Assembly (NCBI GenBank): GCA_965649825.1
Contig: OZ287698.1
Coordinates: 930,001 to 994,000, forward strand
DNA from: Penicillus capitatus
Lineage: Eukaryota; Chlorophyta
Length of the DNA: 64,000 nt
Direction of reading: 5' to 3'
In this document: positions 23,301 through 34,192 of the stretch, piece by piece
How positions within the stretch are numbered: position 1 is the first letter of the stretch
How the letters are laid out: each line of letters opens with the position of its first letter
Position numbers and translations under genes: made by a program
The notes under the pieces: generated by a model
What the model saw: the letters and a program-made list of their open reading frames with translations, nothing else
The model's database searches: none
Told to the model about the DNA's origin: nothing

Positions 23301-24694
23301 TGTCCATGGAGCGTCGTCTGGTGAAACGAGCTTCAGTTGAGTGATCACTAATTTTTGAAGCTCCTCGTGTTTCAAGTTATCTGCCAGCTTCGTCAGCGTT
23401 TCCCGTTTCTGCAACGTGGCACAGTCCATCATGGCATAGTCGTGTAGAACATCGTCCCAGTAATGGAACATGAGTCTCTGGAACTGCGTCAGCTTTTCGT
23501 AGTGACGGTTTTGAAATTCTTCTTCGGTGAAAGGCTCGCCCGAATGTTCATCGATATTGAAATTGATATAGAATGCAAACAGATCCACCAACTGTCGAAA
23601 GAGGGATGCCCGCTCGCGACTGTACAGTCCATTCATTTTGCACTTGACCACGATACCCCTCTCTTGCAGCAGAGCCTTGACAAATCTTCGGGTAGGCAGT
23701 TGACTCAACAGATCTGTCAGAAATTCGAGGCATCTCTGACAGAACACCTCTTCGAGGGGATCTATGGACGATGCATCACCATCCCCTTCGTTGTCGAATT
23801 CACTGAGCTTCGACAGAAAGAGGTCCATCAATCGAGGCAAGAAATTCTCTTCGTGTTGCGAAGCAGATTTCCCACCACTCTGTTCACTACTGGCTCTATT
23901 CTTGGCTTCTTTCCGCAGCAGTCGGTTCCATTTCTTCATCAGCGATGGTTGATCTCGCAACTCGAGCTGCACAATCATTACGATGGCGGGTGAGGCGAGA
24001 GTGAATGAATATACACGCACTTGGAGGCGTCCAGCTGAGAGGTGATGCCACAAAGGCAGCGAAACGAGTTTGAGAACGACATGACGAATCTTCTCACTCT
24101 CTAAGCTCTGGAAACAATGTGTGAGGAAAACCACATAGCTTGTCCTCTCCGATGCCGTGTGCTTCTCCATATTCAATGACAGGATTCGATCAAACAGTCC
24201 TGCAAACTTCTCCTAGATATGATGACGCAGGACACCGTCGTCTCCAGTGTCCATCTTCGTGACAAGACAGCACCTGGTCTTGTTGTAGATATGGCCATGG
24301 GTTGGTGCGTTCGTTGAGTTTTTGATTGACGAGCACGATAATGGAGAGAAGATGTTCTGGTGAGGCATCTTTGGCTGAGAAATTCGGCCAGAGGTATTTC
24401 TCCAGGTATTGTGAGATTTCCAACAGCGCCATGCGTCGCGGATTGGGCAGCTGGCCGCCCGTTCCTTTCAGCACCGAGCTGTAGATCTCTTCCACCAGCG
24501 CTGAAGAGAATGCTGCACAGGTCTCGCTGCCAGACCAATTCGCCGAAGCGACAGCCGTCAACGAATCCTCAGCGATCTGAGCACAAAACACTGAGAAACG
24601 AACACCGCATTGTCTCTGAGCGTACCTCGGTGACCGTGAGTCGCATCGTTCGCGACGTTCTCTGGCGCTTAGCTGCAGGCGTCGATTGCGACAT
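20304..24694 (-). CDS. AQR: Aquarius-type intron-binding RNA helicase
   Basis: Large SF1 helicase. Start chosen at 24694 ([20 protein letters not shown]) because this frame joins cleanly, through a GTACGC...GTGCTCAG intron, to [16 protein letters not shown]. Helical N-terminal part: [10 protein letters not shown] joins [14 protein letters not shown] after a 61-nt intron. Walker A is [16 protein letters not shown], motif II is LMEESGQ, motif III is [12 protein letters not shown], and [20 protein letters not shown] is typical of Aquarius. The last intron (about 20709-20760) links KPYK to [19 protein letters not shown], then [20 protein letters not shown]. It ends acidic ([11 protein letters not shown]). 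Total is near 1,300 residues, similar to relatives. In known systems Aquarius binds introns about 33-40 nt upstream of the branch site within the spliceosome, which is notable in a genome whose introns are barely longer than that. Confidence 0.93.
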
Positions 24695-24822
24695 ACTGAT
24701 AACGAAGCCACCAGCCTTCGGTACGATCCGAAAAGTGACGTCCGATCTGCTGATTATATGCAATGCACAGATCGCGCGTGTTCGCCTGGCAAATTCGCGA
24801 CTCGCTGAGACGATTTTTAGAG

Positions 24823-26160
24823 ATGAAGACGGAAGAGGTCTGCATTGTAGCAGCGACGCGAACGCCCATCGGCTGCTTCCAAGTACATGTGTGCGGGCAA
24901 CACGCCATACTGACATCAGCCCTGGCGTCGTCAGGGAACGTTGTCGTCATTGAGTGCGACCGAACTGGGATCCATAGCGATCCGAGGCGCTCTCCAGCAA
25001 AGCGGCGTGGATCCGAGTCACATCAACGAAGCTTTGATTGGCAATGTCATGAGTGCCGGTCTCGGTCAGGTGAAGATCAAGCGATGGGACAGACATAAAG
25101 AAATGCTTACTGTTACACCAGGCTCCGGCTAAACAAGCCTGCTTGGGTGCAGGGATACCCGAAGGCGTCCCATGCACGGCCATCAACAAAGTTTGTGCCT
25201 CTGGGATGAAGGCGGCCATGATTGGAGCGCAGAGTATCATGATGGGGATGCAGAAGGTTGTGTTGGTGGGCGGCATGGAGAGTATGTCGAATGTGCCTCA
25301 TTATCTCCCTCATGTGCGAAGTGGACAGAAAATGGGTCACATCGAATGCCAGGATGGCATGATTGTGGACGGACTATGGGATCCCTATGAGCAACGACAT
25401 ATGGGTAACTTTGCAGAGAAATGTGCAGAGCACCATGGTCTGACACGCGAAGATCAGGACGCCTATGCCATTCGGTCTTTTGAGAGGGCACTGGCAGCTA
25501 CGGAAGAAGTCACATCAGAGATCACGCAAGTCACAGTGCGCGATAGGAAGGGAAAGGAAACGACGGTCTCCAAAGATGAAGGGCTCCAGCGATTCAATCG
25601 GGAGAAGTTGACACAATTGCGTCCCTCTTTCCAGGAGCCAGGCACCGTTACGGCGGGCAACGCTTCGCAAGTCAAGTCGAGAAGCTGTCGAGAAGCTAAA
25701 GGGATGGACGATGCGTTTGTAGATATCGGATGGAGCAGCCGCCTTGATTCTGTCGAGCAGATCTCAGGCAAAGAAGATGGGTTGGCCTGTTTTGGCCACC
25801 CTTGTGCAGATGGTGGATGCGTCTCAGCATCCTTCGTGGTTTACGACCACGCCTTCTCTCGCCATTCGGTCTCTCCTAAACAAGTGTGAACTGGATATCG
25901 GGGCGATCGATCTGTTCGAAATCAACGAGGCGTTTTCGGTGGTCGCCTTGGCGAATCAGAAGATTCTGAGATTGGACGATGCCAAAGTCAATGTCCGGGG
26001 AGGGGCTGTGGCGATTGGGCATCCCTTGGGATGCAGCGGAGCCAGAATCTTGGTCACCCTCATTCATACCTTGAAAGCACGAAAAGGCCTGTACGGAATC
26101 GCAGCCATCTGCAACGGAGGCGGTGGAGCCTCCGCTGTGCTTATCCAGAACGAACGCTAG
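24823..26160 (+). CDS. ACAT: Acetyl-CoA acetyltransferase (thiolase)
   Basis: Begins MKTEEVCIVAATRTPIGCFQ. Four exons with introns of 52 nt (GTACATGTG...GTCGTCAG), 53 nt (GTGAAGATC...TACACCAG) and about 52 nt (GTCAAGTCG...TTTGTAG). The joins give FQ-GTLSSLSATELG, GQ-APAKQACLGAGIP and GNASQ-ISDGAAALIL. The nucleophile cysteine is in NKVCASGMKAAMIGAQSI. The C-terminal catalytic motifs are NEAFSVVALANQKI, GHPLGCSGARI and CNGGGGASAVLI. It condenses two acetyl-CoA molecules or cleaves acetoacetyl-CoA. No PTS1 tripeptide and no clear presequence are seen (it ends QNER), so a cytosolic enzyme is likely. It diverges from AQR over about 130 bp and converges on METTL5, 60 bp apart. Confidence 0.9.
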
Positions 26161-26220
26161 AGGTGACTGTATGTGCACATTGTACGTATAACAAGCGCAT
26201 AAGAGAGAACATCTTCGCTT

Positions 26221-27201
26221 TCATGTCGCGTGATCTTTCATTTCAAATCTCCAGAAATCGACGTCGATGTCTTTACTTTCAGATCTGGACAGCTCGAATG
26301 ACTCAGATGCAGAGAATGCACGAAGAGATGCTGCACCTATGGAAATTATAGGAGGCGGGAAGATCGTATCTCAGTTGTGCGACGACTCTGGCGTGTTCTA
26401 CCGAAGGACATCTGCACGAACATACATCGTTGCCGTATGAAGTCGATGGTGGCCCTTAGAGCTGTCATGTACATATGGACCGTCACCTGAAGGCGAATTT
26501 CTCGATGAAGGAGCGCGTGGAGGATTTGTGGAGAGAGTAGACAGATCTCTGGGCAATACGAAAGGCGGCGTCAAGAAAAAGGCGATCGGCGTTTTTCTTC
26601 TTTGTCCCAAAAGGAGGATTCATCACCACCACATCTGCTTGGAATCTTGTCCTCTCTCGAGCAAACATCGCCACATCGGCACAGACGAAGTCTGCATGCA
26701 CAGCACCATGGTCTTATTCGTTCCGCGAAGTGAAACCACGACCGATGGGAAGCGATACATCAAAGCTATCGACATTTTCTTGAGCCGTTATGAGACATTG
26801 CGGGTCGATGTCCACCGCCATGACACAGGAACATCCCAACAAAGCGCATCCGATACTTAACACCCCCTGCACAGCAACATCGTGGGGACGAGTCTTTATG
26901 GATACAGCAGATCTTCACCGTCCCGCATCCCAGGTCGACGATCGTCTGATCTTCGAACGGCTCAAATGTTGTGTTCGCCTATCTCCATACGACCAACAAG
27001 CTTCACTTGAGATATACAGCATCCGAAGATCACTACCGTGTGCAGAATACGGGCTGCCAAGTGCGGAGGCGTGGGGTATTGCTCGTACTGTATAATGGGT
27101 TTGGCAAAGGATGCAAGGTCCTGTGAATACACAGACGATTCCGTTCGCTCTTTGGAGCTGCCCAGAACCTGGAGGTGCGATTCGAGGTCACGGAGACGCA
27201 T
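26221..27201 (-). CDS. METTL5: METTL5-like rRNA adenine N6-methyltransferase
   Basis: Start MRLRDLESHLQVLGSSKER at 27201. A 45-nt intron joins ESS to YEQYPTPPHLAARIL, the METTL5 N-terminal signature. The SAM-binding region is FEDQTIVDLGCGT, then GVLSIGCALLGCSCVMAVDI. The catalytic NPPF motif is VVVMNPPFGTKKKNADRLFL (about 26600-26650), followed by SVYSLHKSSTRSFIEKF. Two further exons give VVAQLRYDLPASYNFH and SKDIDVDFWRFEM, ending KDHAT with stop at 26221. METTL5 (with TRMT112) makes m6A in 18S rRNA. It shares a short divergent intergenic region (about 110 bp) with the gene at 27312. Confidence 0.9.
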
Positions 27202-27311
27202 GAAGGAGCTGTCACATCAAGCCGTGAAGTGAGGGTCAATAAACATGACAGGTCCCTTGTCTTTTGTTCTCTGTGGCCAGTTTTCCGCCTTCACGTTTTC
27301 ATTGCGTTCAT

Positions 27312-28338
27312 GGATTTCTCAGAGCATAACAGCGGCGCTTTGTCATCCATGCAGCACACGTGTCCCTATCACGTCACATCGACGACGCTCGATCAACTGG
27401 ACTGCATGCGAAACCTTGCTGCCATGAATGCCCTGCCTTTTCAATTGATGCCCCAAACGCCACTCCACAGCTACTGGCCACATCCAGCCTCATTACCCCA
27501 GACGCACGGCACGCCATTCATGCCAGGTGCGTCTCACTTTGGCATCCGGCAGAAACGCACGTAGACAGCAGGTTTTGCTCCATGGATTCCTCCATTGCCC
27601 AGTCCCTTCTTAATGGGCATCACCTGCGACGGCATTCCTGTAACAAAGGTATCATCCCATTCAGATATACATCGATCACAAAGATGATCTTTCTGATCGC
27701 CGTTTAGAGTAAGAAAACTTTGAAACAGACAACGTCTCTGTCCAAAACCGCGAAGAAAACGCAGAAAAATAAAAAACAAGATACCGTATCATCTGCCACG
27801 TGTTGTTTTGGTCATGTCCCCTATGATGAAGCTACAAAATCCAGTTCAGATACCATAGATACGGTGCGTGCTGTCGATTTACGCCTCTCATATGGACCGA
27901 CCGATCGTTGTGTGCTGATTAGGGAGAGTGTCCCAGTGTCTTCTCCGACTTTCCCTCCATCGAAAACTCCAGTTCTGTTCAGTCAACAGATACAGGTATT
28001 CTGGGTGGCAGCATGGACGATTCCTCTATGTTTTTGGAAGATTTTGATCTGTTCTCGAGCGATTTTGAAGCATTTTTGAATGATCTCACATTCGAGAGCT
28101 TTGCTGAACCCGATAGTCTCCCTGCTACCTCCTCCGTTACTTTCATCCACAGAAAGAACGTTCGGGTTCCACAACAAAAGAGAAGCGAAAGGAGAAGTCC
28201 TTCGAAGATAAACAAGAGAAAGAAGCAACAACAGCGACAGTTGAGTCCAGAGAGACTTGCATCTTTTTTGCGTTGTATTGGTGAGTAGTCCGTCCGTCTT
28301 TTTGGACAGTTGGTGCTTTTGACACACGAGAAGAATGA
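27312..28338 (+). CDS. Unknown protein: proline-rich N-terminus, acidic and basic C-terminus
   Basis: Not recognised, but the splice pattern is convincing. Five exons from MDFSEHNSGALSSMQHTCPY. Introns: 27510-27552 (joins FMP to AGFAPWIPPLPSPFLMG), about 27659-27708 (joins PVTK to SKKTLKQTT), about 27865-27919 (joins TIDT to GECPSVFSDFPSIENSS) and a 50-nt one at about 28281-28330 (joins FLRCI to EE-stop). The N-terminal third is rich in Pro, His and Met. A lysine-rich block follows (KTAKKTQKNKKQD), then an acidic/aromatic part (MFLEDFDLFSSDFEAFLNDL) and a strongly basic block (KRSERRSPSKINKRKKQQQR). Acidic hydrophobic plus basic segments suggest a nuclear regulator, perhaps transcriptional; this is composition-based inference. 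Confidence 0.65.
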
Positions 28339-28990
28339 ACGGTCTCATACGTGTGAGGCCTTTTTGACGTTACACATCTTTCTGAGTTGGGCTTGAGCCC
28401 TTACTTTTCAAGTGCTCGTTTTCTATTCTTGACCGCAGCGCGTTCCGTGCTGTGCATCCCTCCTCCCCATATTTATATATTAATGCTGTCGTCTATCTGG
28501 AGACGTGCATGACTGGTGGAAGTTCGACGTATTAGTGCAAAACACGCCCTCTGCGCTTCCTTGTTAATGGATGGGTATGTTGATGTCTGGTTATTGGTTA
28601 TTTGTTTAAGAAAATTCAGATTTGAAAGGGAATAGAGCAGCGATGCACTCGTGTCGTCCAAGACGTCTCTGCGGATGATGCGATTTCGACCCAGCGTGTC
28701 ATCGAGGCATGGGGGCGATTTGCGCGAAGAAATCGCACGTCAGCGATCCGGCGACGAAAGAGGACGAACGCATTGATGTTCAAGCAGCGAATACTGTTGC
28801 TACAAAAAACAGTTCCTCCTGCATTCATGGATATTCTGGATAACGCAAACTGCACGTGCAGAGCGGCCAGTGGTGCCAGACAGGCACCCAAGCACACGCT
28901 CCCGGCGTCTGTCGCTTATCAACGCAGATGAGATTGCCGAGAACGACACGGTGCGTCGCTTTTTGGCACCTCGAGGCAACCGAAGGATCG
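28339..28990. other. Intergenic, no gene seen
   Basis: About 650 bp between the unknown basic-protein gene and the PP2C gene. It contains AT-rich sequence near 28470-28490 (ATATTTATATATTAATG). Short ORFs on both strands carry no motif. Confidence 0.5.
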
Positions 28991-30666
28991 ATGGTACGTT
29001 TTTTAGAATGCGACCCCGAATCGATCGCAATCGAAGGACGCTCCGAAACAATCGCAATCGAAGGACGCTTCGAATCGATCACAATCGAAAAACACCTCGA
29101 AACAATCGCAATCGAAGGAGGGCGCGCTAGAGAAAGGAGAGCAGAATTCCACACGCAATCGTCGACTCTCTGTCGTTTCGTCAGAAGCAGAGGTCGTACG
29201 GTTCAGGATGCACTTAACAAGAGGTGCCGATTGCAGGAGACGGCGCAAGAGACAGACGTTGAGACGACGACATCATCAAGAACGGATCTTATTCCTGTAG
29301 ACATCACTCCGCCACTCCATGTTCGGCGAATGTCGCGTTCATCGAACAACAAATCAAGAGTACCTTCTGCTTGAGGATGTTCCTGGCGACATTCGGCGAT
29401 AAACGTGTGCAGATACCCTTCGTTTCCGACGTTAGCTGTCTGTCACAGACGGGACAGGAACCCGGATTCAAGAAAACGAATCAAGACAATTGCCTTGCAT
29501 TCGAGAAATTCTTGCGCCACGGGCAATCCCTCTATGCCGTTTTCGACGGCCATGGGTCCAACGGCAGGTTCATCGGCATCCCTTTCGCTATTCGAAGCGG
29601 TTGAATGGTAGGACACAAGGTGTCTTCGTTTGTGAAGCATCAATTGGCTCTGACCCTGTCGCAACGACTGACACATCGACTGATAAAAGAATCCACTCAG
29701 GCGGATGTCGAACAGACCATGCGCGATGTATTCGTCAGTGTACATGAGAGTGTCACTATGCAATCGATCAACACCGAATTCAGCGGCACCACAGCAACCG
29801 TCGCACTGACCCTCGTACGCTTATCGAAGCATAATCACGGCTGCTCTATCCGTCTGATGTCGGTGTCAGGGAATGAAGTTGTATGTCGCATGGGTCGGAG
29901 ATTCGAGATGTGTGATCGGCATCAAGGGACAGAACGATCGGCTCATCGCAAAGGATGTCACGCGCGATCACAAACCTGATATCGCGGAAGAGCGTCGGCG
30001 CATCGTTGCCAATGGAGGACGCGTAGCACGGTGACCATTCAGCCGCTTTTCGATATGGGTCGTGATCGCGATCTCAGAATGAAAGACGAGCGCGGCGATG
30101 AGTTTGGGCCATATCGCGTGTTTCGCATATTCCCATGGTAAGCTCGTCGAGTTGAGCTCATCGGGCGCCCCGTAATTGGCTACCTTACTAGGGAACCTGG
30201 TTTGGCGATGAGTCGTGCCATTGGCGATCTCTGTGCCCATCAGTGAGTCCTTCATGCATCATTTCTGCGCCATAGCGTTCTTTATTTATCAATGTCTCAG
30301 TCTGTGTGTGCACTAGAGTCGGCGTCAGTTGCGAACCGGAGGTGAGTGTGACTGAGATCACTCAAGATGTCGCATCTATTATCGTGGCGAGCGACGGCGT
30401 CTGGGAATTCGTATCGAGTCAGGAAGCGATTGATATCGTCCACAGTGCCGAGAACGCGACAACCGCCTGTCGACAAGTAACAATCGCTGTACACGGCGTT
30501 TGGCACATGTCTGATGACGTTATAGCTGATCGATGAGGCATACCATCGATGGTTGGTGGAAGAGAACGGCGTTGTGGACGATATTACCGCTGTCGTCGTG
30601 CGCTTCGATCACGCCGTATCTGATAACGAAGATCTAGAAACGATCACAAATGATGAAACGTCATAG
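28991..30666 (+). CDS. PP2C-family Ser/Thr phosphatase with repeat-bearing N-terminal extension
   Basis: PPM/PP2C domain with all main motifs: LYAVFDGHGSNG (about 29535), EFSGTTATVALTLVRL (about 29778), VYVAWVGDSRCVIG (about 29885), LAMSRAIGDLCAH (about 30200), IIVASDGVWEFVSSQEAIDI (about 30378) and VDDITAVVVRFDH (about 30575). These carry the Asp residues that bind the two metal ions. Introns interrupt after GHG, after GNE, before and after the SRAIGD exon, and after CRQ (52 nt, before LIDEAYHRW). An upstream exon starting at 28991 joins through a 53-nt intron (GTACCTTC...GTGTGCAG) to IPFVSDVSCLSQTGQE and would add about 125 residues, including a 10-residue repeat. The alternative start is ATG 29371. 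Stop codons of this gene and RMT2 are about 15 bp apart. Confidence 0.85.
29018..29125 (+). repeat. About 30-bp tandem repeat, coding in frame
   Basis: Four imperfect units of GAA(T/A)CGATCGCAATCGAAGG-like sequence, each translated as (E)SIAIEGRSE, ETIAIEGRFE, ESITIEKHLE and ETIAIEGG in the PP2C upstream exon. The 30-bp period keeps the reading frame. Confidence 0.7.
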
Positions 30667-30680
30667 ACGCGATTGTTAAT

Positions 30681-31710
30681 CTAAAGCGACGGTGCATGCA
30701 TTTGAGCGATCGGGAGATGATAGACGTCGCCATGCCAGTAACGTCGGCGGACGTGTTTCCAGATCTCATCGTTGTTCGCATTCAACGGCAACGACACGAA
30801 CTGCGTCGTCAGACCCAAGATCGACAAATCGTCCTTCACGATCTCACAGTAGACGCGATGAAAGAAAGCATTGTCGGGAGCCAGTCCATTGAAGAACGAG
30901 TAGAGACCATCTGGCTTAAGCAGACGAGGAAGGTGACGGTGGAAGTCCTGCAGGTCGCTATAGTGTTCTCCGTATGTATCGAAAAACACGGCGTCGAACC
31001 CTGAGAGGTCTTCGATGATATCTTGCCATCTTCCGTAGAGTACACGCACGCCGGGACATCGATCCCATCCTTCATCGACCATTTTGGCGTGGATCTGAGG
31101 GTGTGCTTCGATGATGGTGTGCGATCTTGGCTGTCTTCTTTGGATGGCAGCATCGACTAAACCCATTCCGAAACCCACATTCAGGACATCCCCATCGCGA
31201 ACGCAGAGTGCCTCAGCGTGGGCCTCCATCAGTGGCATCTCCCACTGCATCATAACGGCATCGCCTTTGGCATCGAGGATGCAGGATGTCCCGAATTCGA
31301 CGTCTTGTTTAAGAAAGGTATCCTCGGCAGAGGTATCGCGATCTGTCTGACGTTCTAAGGCATTGAGAATGCGTTCGGCCCGGCATCCGGCTGATAACAA
31401 TGCCCGGATCACATTCTCGTGTCCAGCAGCTTCGGCGTAGTCGCCCGCACAACGTCCATTCTTGTCTAACGCATTCCACGGTACGCCGATGGAGAGTAGC
31501 CATTCCACGACACGTAACTGTCCAGCATGGCTCGCAACCTACGAGACGCGTGGCGTTATCGCGAGAAGACAGATGCGACGACACGATGAGAGTGTTTTGT
31601 CCGTCTTCGTTGTACCAAAAGGGATCGGCGCCGTCATCGACCAGACGCTGAGCGCCTTCCGTATCTCCGACCTCACAACGATGTAGTAGACGTCGATGCA
31701 GATCTTCCAT
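30681..31710 (-). CDS. RMT2: RMT2-type arginine N-delta-methyltransferase with ankyrin repeats
   Basis: Two exons. Exon 1 (from 31710) has ankyrin-type sequence: LHRRLLHRCEVGDTEGAQRL and DDGADPFWYNEDGQNTLI. A 46-nt intron (GTGTCGTC...CTCGTAG) is removed and exon 2 continues VASHAGQLRVVEWLLSIGVP, DKNGRCAGDYAEAAGHENVI. The methyltransferase part has VMMQWEMPLMEAHAEAL, the SAM motif DVLNVGFGMGLVDAAIQ, TIIEAHPQIHAKM and FFDTYGEHYSDLQDFHRHLP. It ends IAQMHAPSL. In yeast Rmt2 delta-methylates an arginine of ribosomal protein L12. Length of about 325 residues is slightly short of fungal forms. Confidence 0.9.
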
Positions 31711-31807
31711 TATTCACATTGCAACGGGGAAGGCGATACCAAATGACACAAAAGAATCTCAAAAGATTGCCAAAATGTCACACTCTGTATCACACAAGTG
31801 CAATTTC

Positions 31808-32189
31808 TCATAACTTAATGGTGCCATCTTCCGCCAGAGATTCCGCTCTTAGTAGTATGAAACCGACAGCAATGCCCACCATAACGCACGCAGCAGAAAT
31901 CGCAGCAGCTCCCCAGATCAGCCCCACATCTGCTTCAGCGATCTGTGCGATCTCCATGAAATTTGTCGACTGCAGCGCCGTCGCCTTCTTCGACGCTGGC
32001 CTCGGAGATTTGCTGAGCTGACGGAACTGTGCCGCTGCATCTCTTCTGTTTAGAAACCCTTTTCACGAAATGATAGGTACAGGTGCTTAACCTGGTCGAG
32101 GTCGTTCGTCGGAGCCCCGCGAAAGTACCCAATCCTGCCACAGGCTTATGTGAAACAGCAGCGCCAGTTCGTGTGCACATCGAGGTCAT
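31808..32189 (-). CDS. Small single-pass membrane protein, unknown
   Basis: Two exons inferred. MTSMCTRTGAAVSHKPVAGL ... LRRTTSTR joins, through a 46-nt intron (GTTAAGCACC...CTAAACAG), to RDAAAQFRQLSKSPRPASKK. One membrane helix near the C-terminus (IWGAAAISAACVMVGIAVGF) follows, then ILLRAESLAEDGTIKL and a stop at 31808. The arginine/threonine-rich N-terminus resembles a mitochondrial presequence. About 105 residues. An upstream in-frame Met adds a hydrophobic leader, so the start is uncertain. No family recognised. It diverges from the ribosomal protein L3 gene by about 210 bp. Confidence 0.5.
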
Positions 32190-32397
32190 GATGAGGACGC
32201 TGCGCAGAAATGCAAAACGAGAGAACCAGGACAGTGCAAGCAGAGCGAACGAACGTACAAACAACGCAGAAGCAATCGGCCAAAATGCGATCGGATGTCT
32301 CATCGACGATCCATTCGCATCGGCGGCGGCTCTCTGACATTCGTCGAAGGTCGGTGCGTCTGAGGCTCCTTGGTCGTCTCGAGCGTGCTTTATTCGG

Positions 32398-33622
32398 ATG
32401 TCGCATCGCAAGTTTGAACATCCGCGTTGCGGTTCTCTCGGTTTTCTGCCCAAGAAGCGTTGCCGTCGAGGAAAAGGCAAGATCAAAGCTTTCCCCAAAG
32501 ACGATCCCTCAAAGCCATGTCATCTGACGGGATTCATTGGATACAAGGCGGGAATGACCCATATTGTCCGCGAAGTCGATCGTGTGGGATCCAAACTGCA
32601 CAAGAAAGAGACATGTGAAAGTGTGACGCTCATTGAGTGTCCACCCATGATCGTAGTCGGCGTCGTGGGTTACATCAAAACGGCTCATGGACTGAAAAGC
32701 AAGTATACCACATGGACAAAGCACATCAGCCCCAGTTTTAAGCGGAAGTACTATCGCAAATGGTATCGATCGAAGAAGAAAGCGTTCACGCATTTTTCTA
32801 AGAATATGTACAAAGATGGAGATGGTCTGGTGATCAATGTCTTGGAAAAAATGAAGGAAGAGTGTGCTATCATCCGCGTCATTGCTCACACTCAGATCGA
32901 ACGGACCCCTCTAAAACAGAAGAGGGCACATGCAATGGAGATTCAGGTATACGTGAGATCAGGTGTCTCATAGTGGAACGCGTGGTGATGCAAAGGTGAA
33001 TGGAGGAACAGTGGCCGACAAAGTGAAGTTTGCGCACGGTCTGTTCGAGAAGGAAGTGCCGATCGATGCCATCTTTAATTCTGGAGAAATGATCGATTGC
33101 ATTTCCGTCAGCAAGGGACGTGGTCGAGAAGGTGTGATCACACGTTGGGGAGTCACACGTTTGCCACGGAAGACGCATCGTGGTTTGCGTAAAGTGGCTT
33201 GTATCGGAGCGTGGCATCCAGCCCGTGTGTCTTGGACCGTAGCAAGGGCTGGACAGAATGGCTTTCATCACAGAACGCAGATGAACAACAAGATCTTCAA
33301 AATCGGAAAGAAAGGGACCGATTCTCACAAAGGAACGACCGAGTTTGATGTGACTAAGAAAGAGATCACACCGATGGGCGGCTTTGTGCGCTACGGCATT
33401 CTCCGAGAGGATTACATTATGATTAAGGGGGACGTCGTGGGGCCAAAGAAACGACCGATCACTTTGAGAAAGAGTCTTTTTGCGCAGACCTCCCGCAAAG
33501 CGGAGGAGGAGATCAGTCTGAAGTTCATCGATACTTCGTCCAAAATGGGACACGGTCGTTTCCAGACGAGCGAAGAGAAGCTGAAATTTTTGGGAAAATT
33601 CAAAGAGAAGGCGGCTGCTTAA
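32398..33622 (+). CDS. RPL3: 60S ribosomal protein L3 (uL3)
   Basis: Nearly full identity of pattern to eukaryotic uL3. It begins [20 protein letters not shown], with [20 protein letters not shown] and [16 protein letters not shown], then an intron of about 50 nt (GTATACGTGAG...GATGCAAAG at about 32948-32997). Exon 2 starts [15 protein letters not shown] and includes [55 protein letters not shown] and [20 protein letters not shown]. The conserved Trp-finger/histidine loop region is present. It builds the peptidyl-transferase centre of the large subunit. Length, about 390 residues, is normal. Confidence 0.95.
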
Positions 33623-34192
33623 GGCATCACCATGATAACCGAATGTTCGATGTTATGCGCTTCGGTTTCATCACACGAATCGTTCTCGGATGTTCCGAAC
33701 CGTCGCGGCGTTGCGCATCGAGACACGTGGGACCCGACAGATGCACTGTGTGTTTTGTTTCTCGCTATCAGCTGTGCTCTGCGACAAAGCTGTGCATACC
33801 CAAGAGACGCCGGATCCATAACGCTCTTCCACTCTCTGTACTTCTGGATCTAAGCACTTCTGCGTTGTCGTCGTCATCTCCATCGTTCCTCTTGTTCGGA
33901 AGACGTGTCGTCTGTGTCACGATTGTTCTCTCGTGCCGATGCCGGACGCTGAAAAATCGGTCCGTGAAGACACGGCCCCTGCTGTTCGGCCAAAACCTGA
34001 AAGGACGTCGACTGAAATGCGCAAAACACAAGACTATGGATCTGTGCCTGACTCGGCAAGCATCCCACGAATTGGCGCCTTCTATCCTGGACATGGGTTT
34101 TCGACGCCTGTTCCACCCGAAGCGGTTCTCTGCCAACCAGGCAATGGACGAGACAATCAGTCTTCTGATCATGAATTCGTTGTGCTCTAGGA
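33623..34192. other. Region upstream of the Pumilio gene; start exon unresolved
   Basis: Two open frames end here just before the Pumilio ORF. One (33933-34190) gives MPMPDAEKSVREDTAP and stops at GTGCTCTAG. The other (up to about 34150) gives FSANQAMDETI and could splice by a 31-nt intron (GTCTTCTGAT...CTCTAG) in frame to RMNPFVSYAPHAAH. Neither could be confirmed, so part of this stretch may be a first coding exon or 5' UTR. Confidence 0.4.

Noticed and set aside
31500-31600. A 25-nt intron in RMT2
   Set aside because: A 46-nt intron with an upstream donor gives a better ankyrin repeat (VASHAGQLRVVEWLL).
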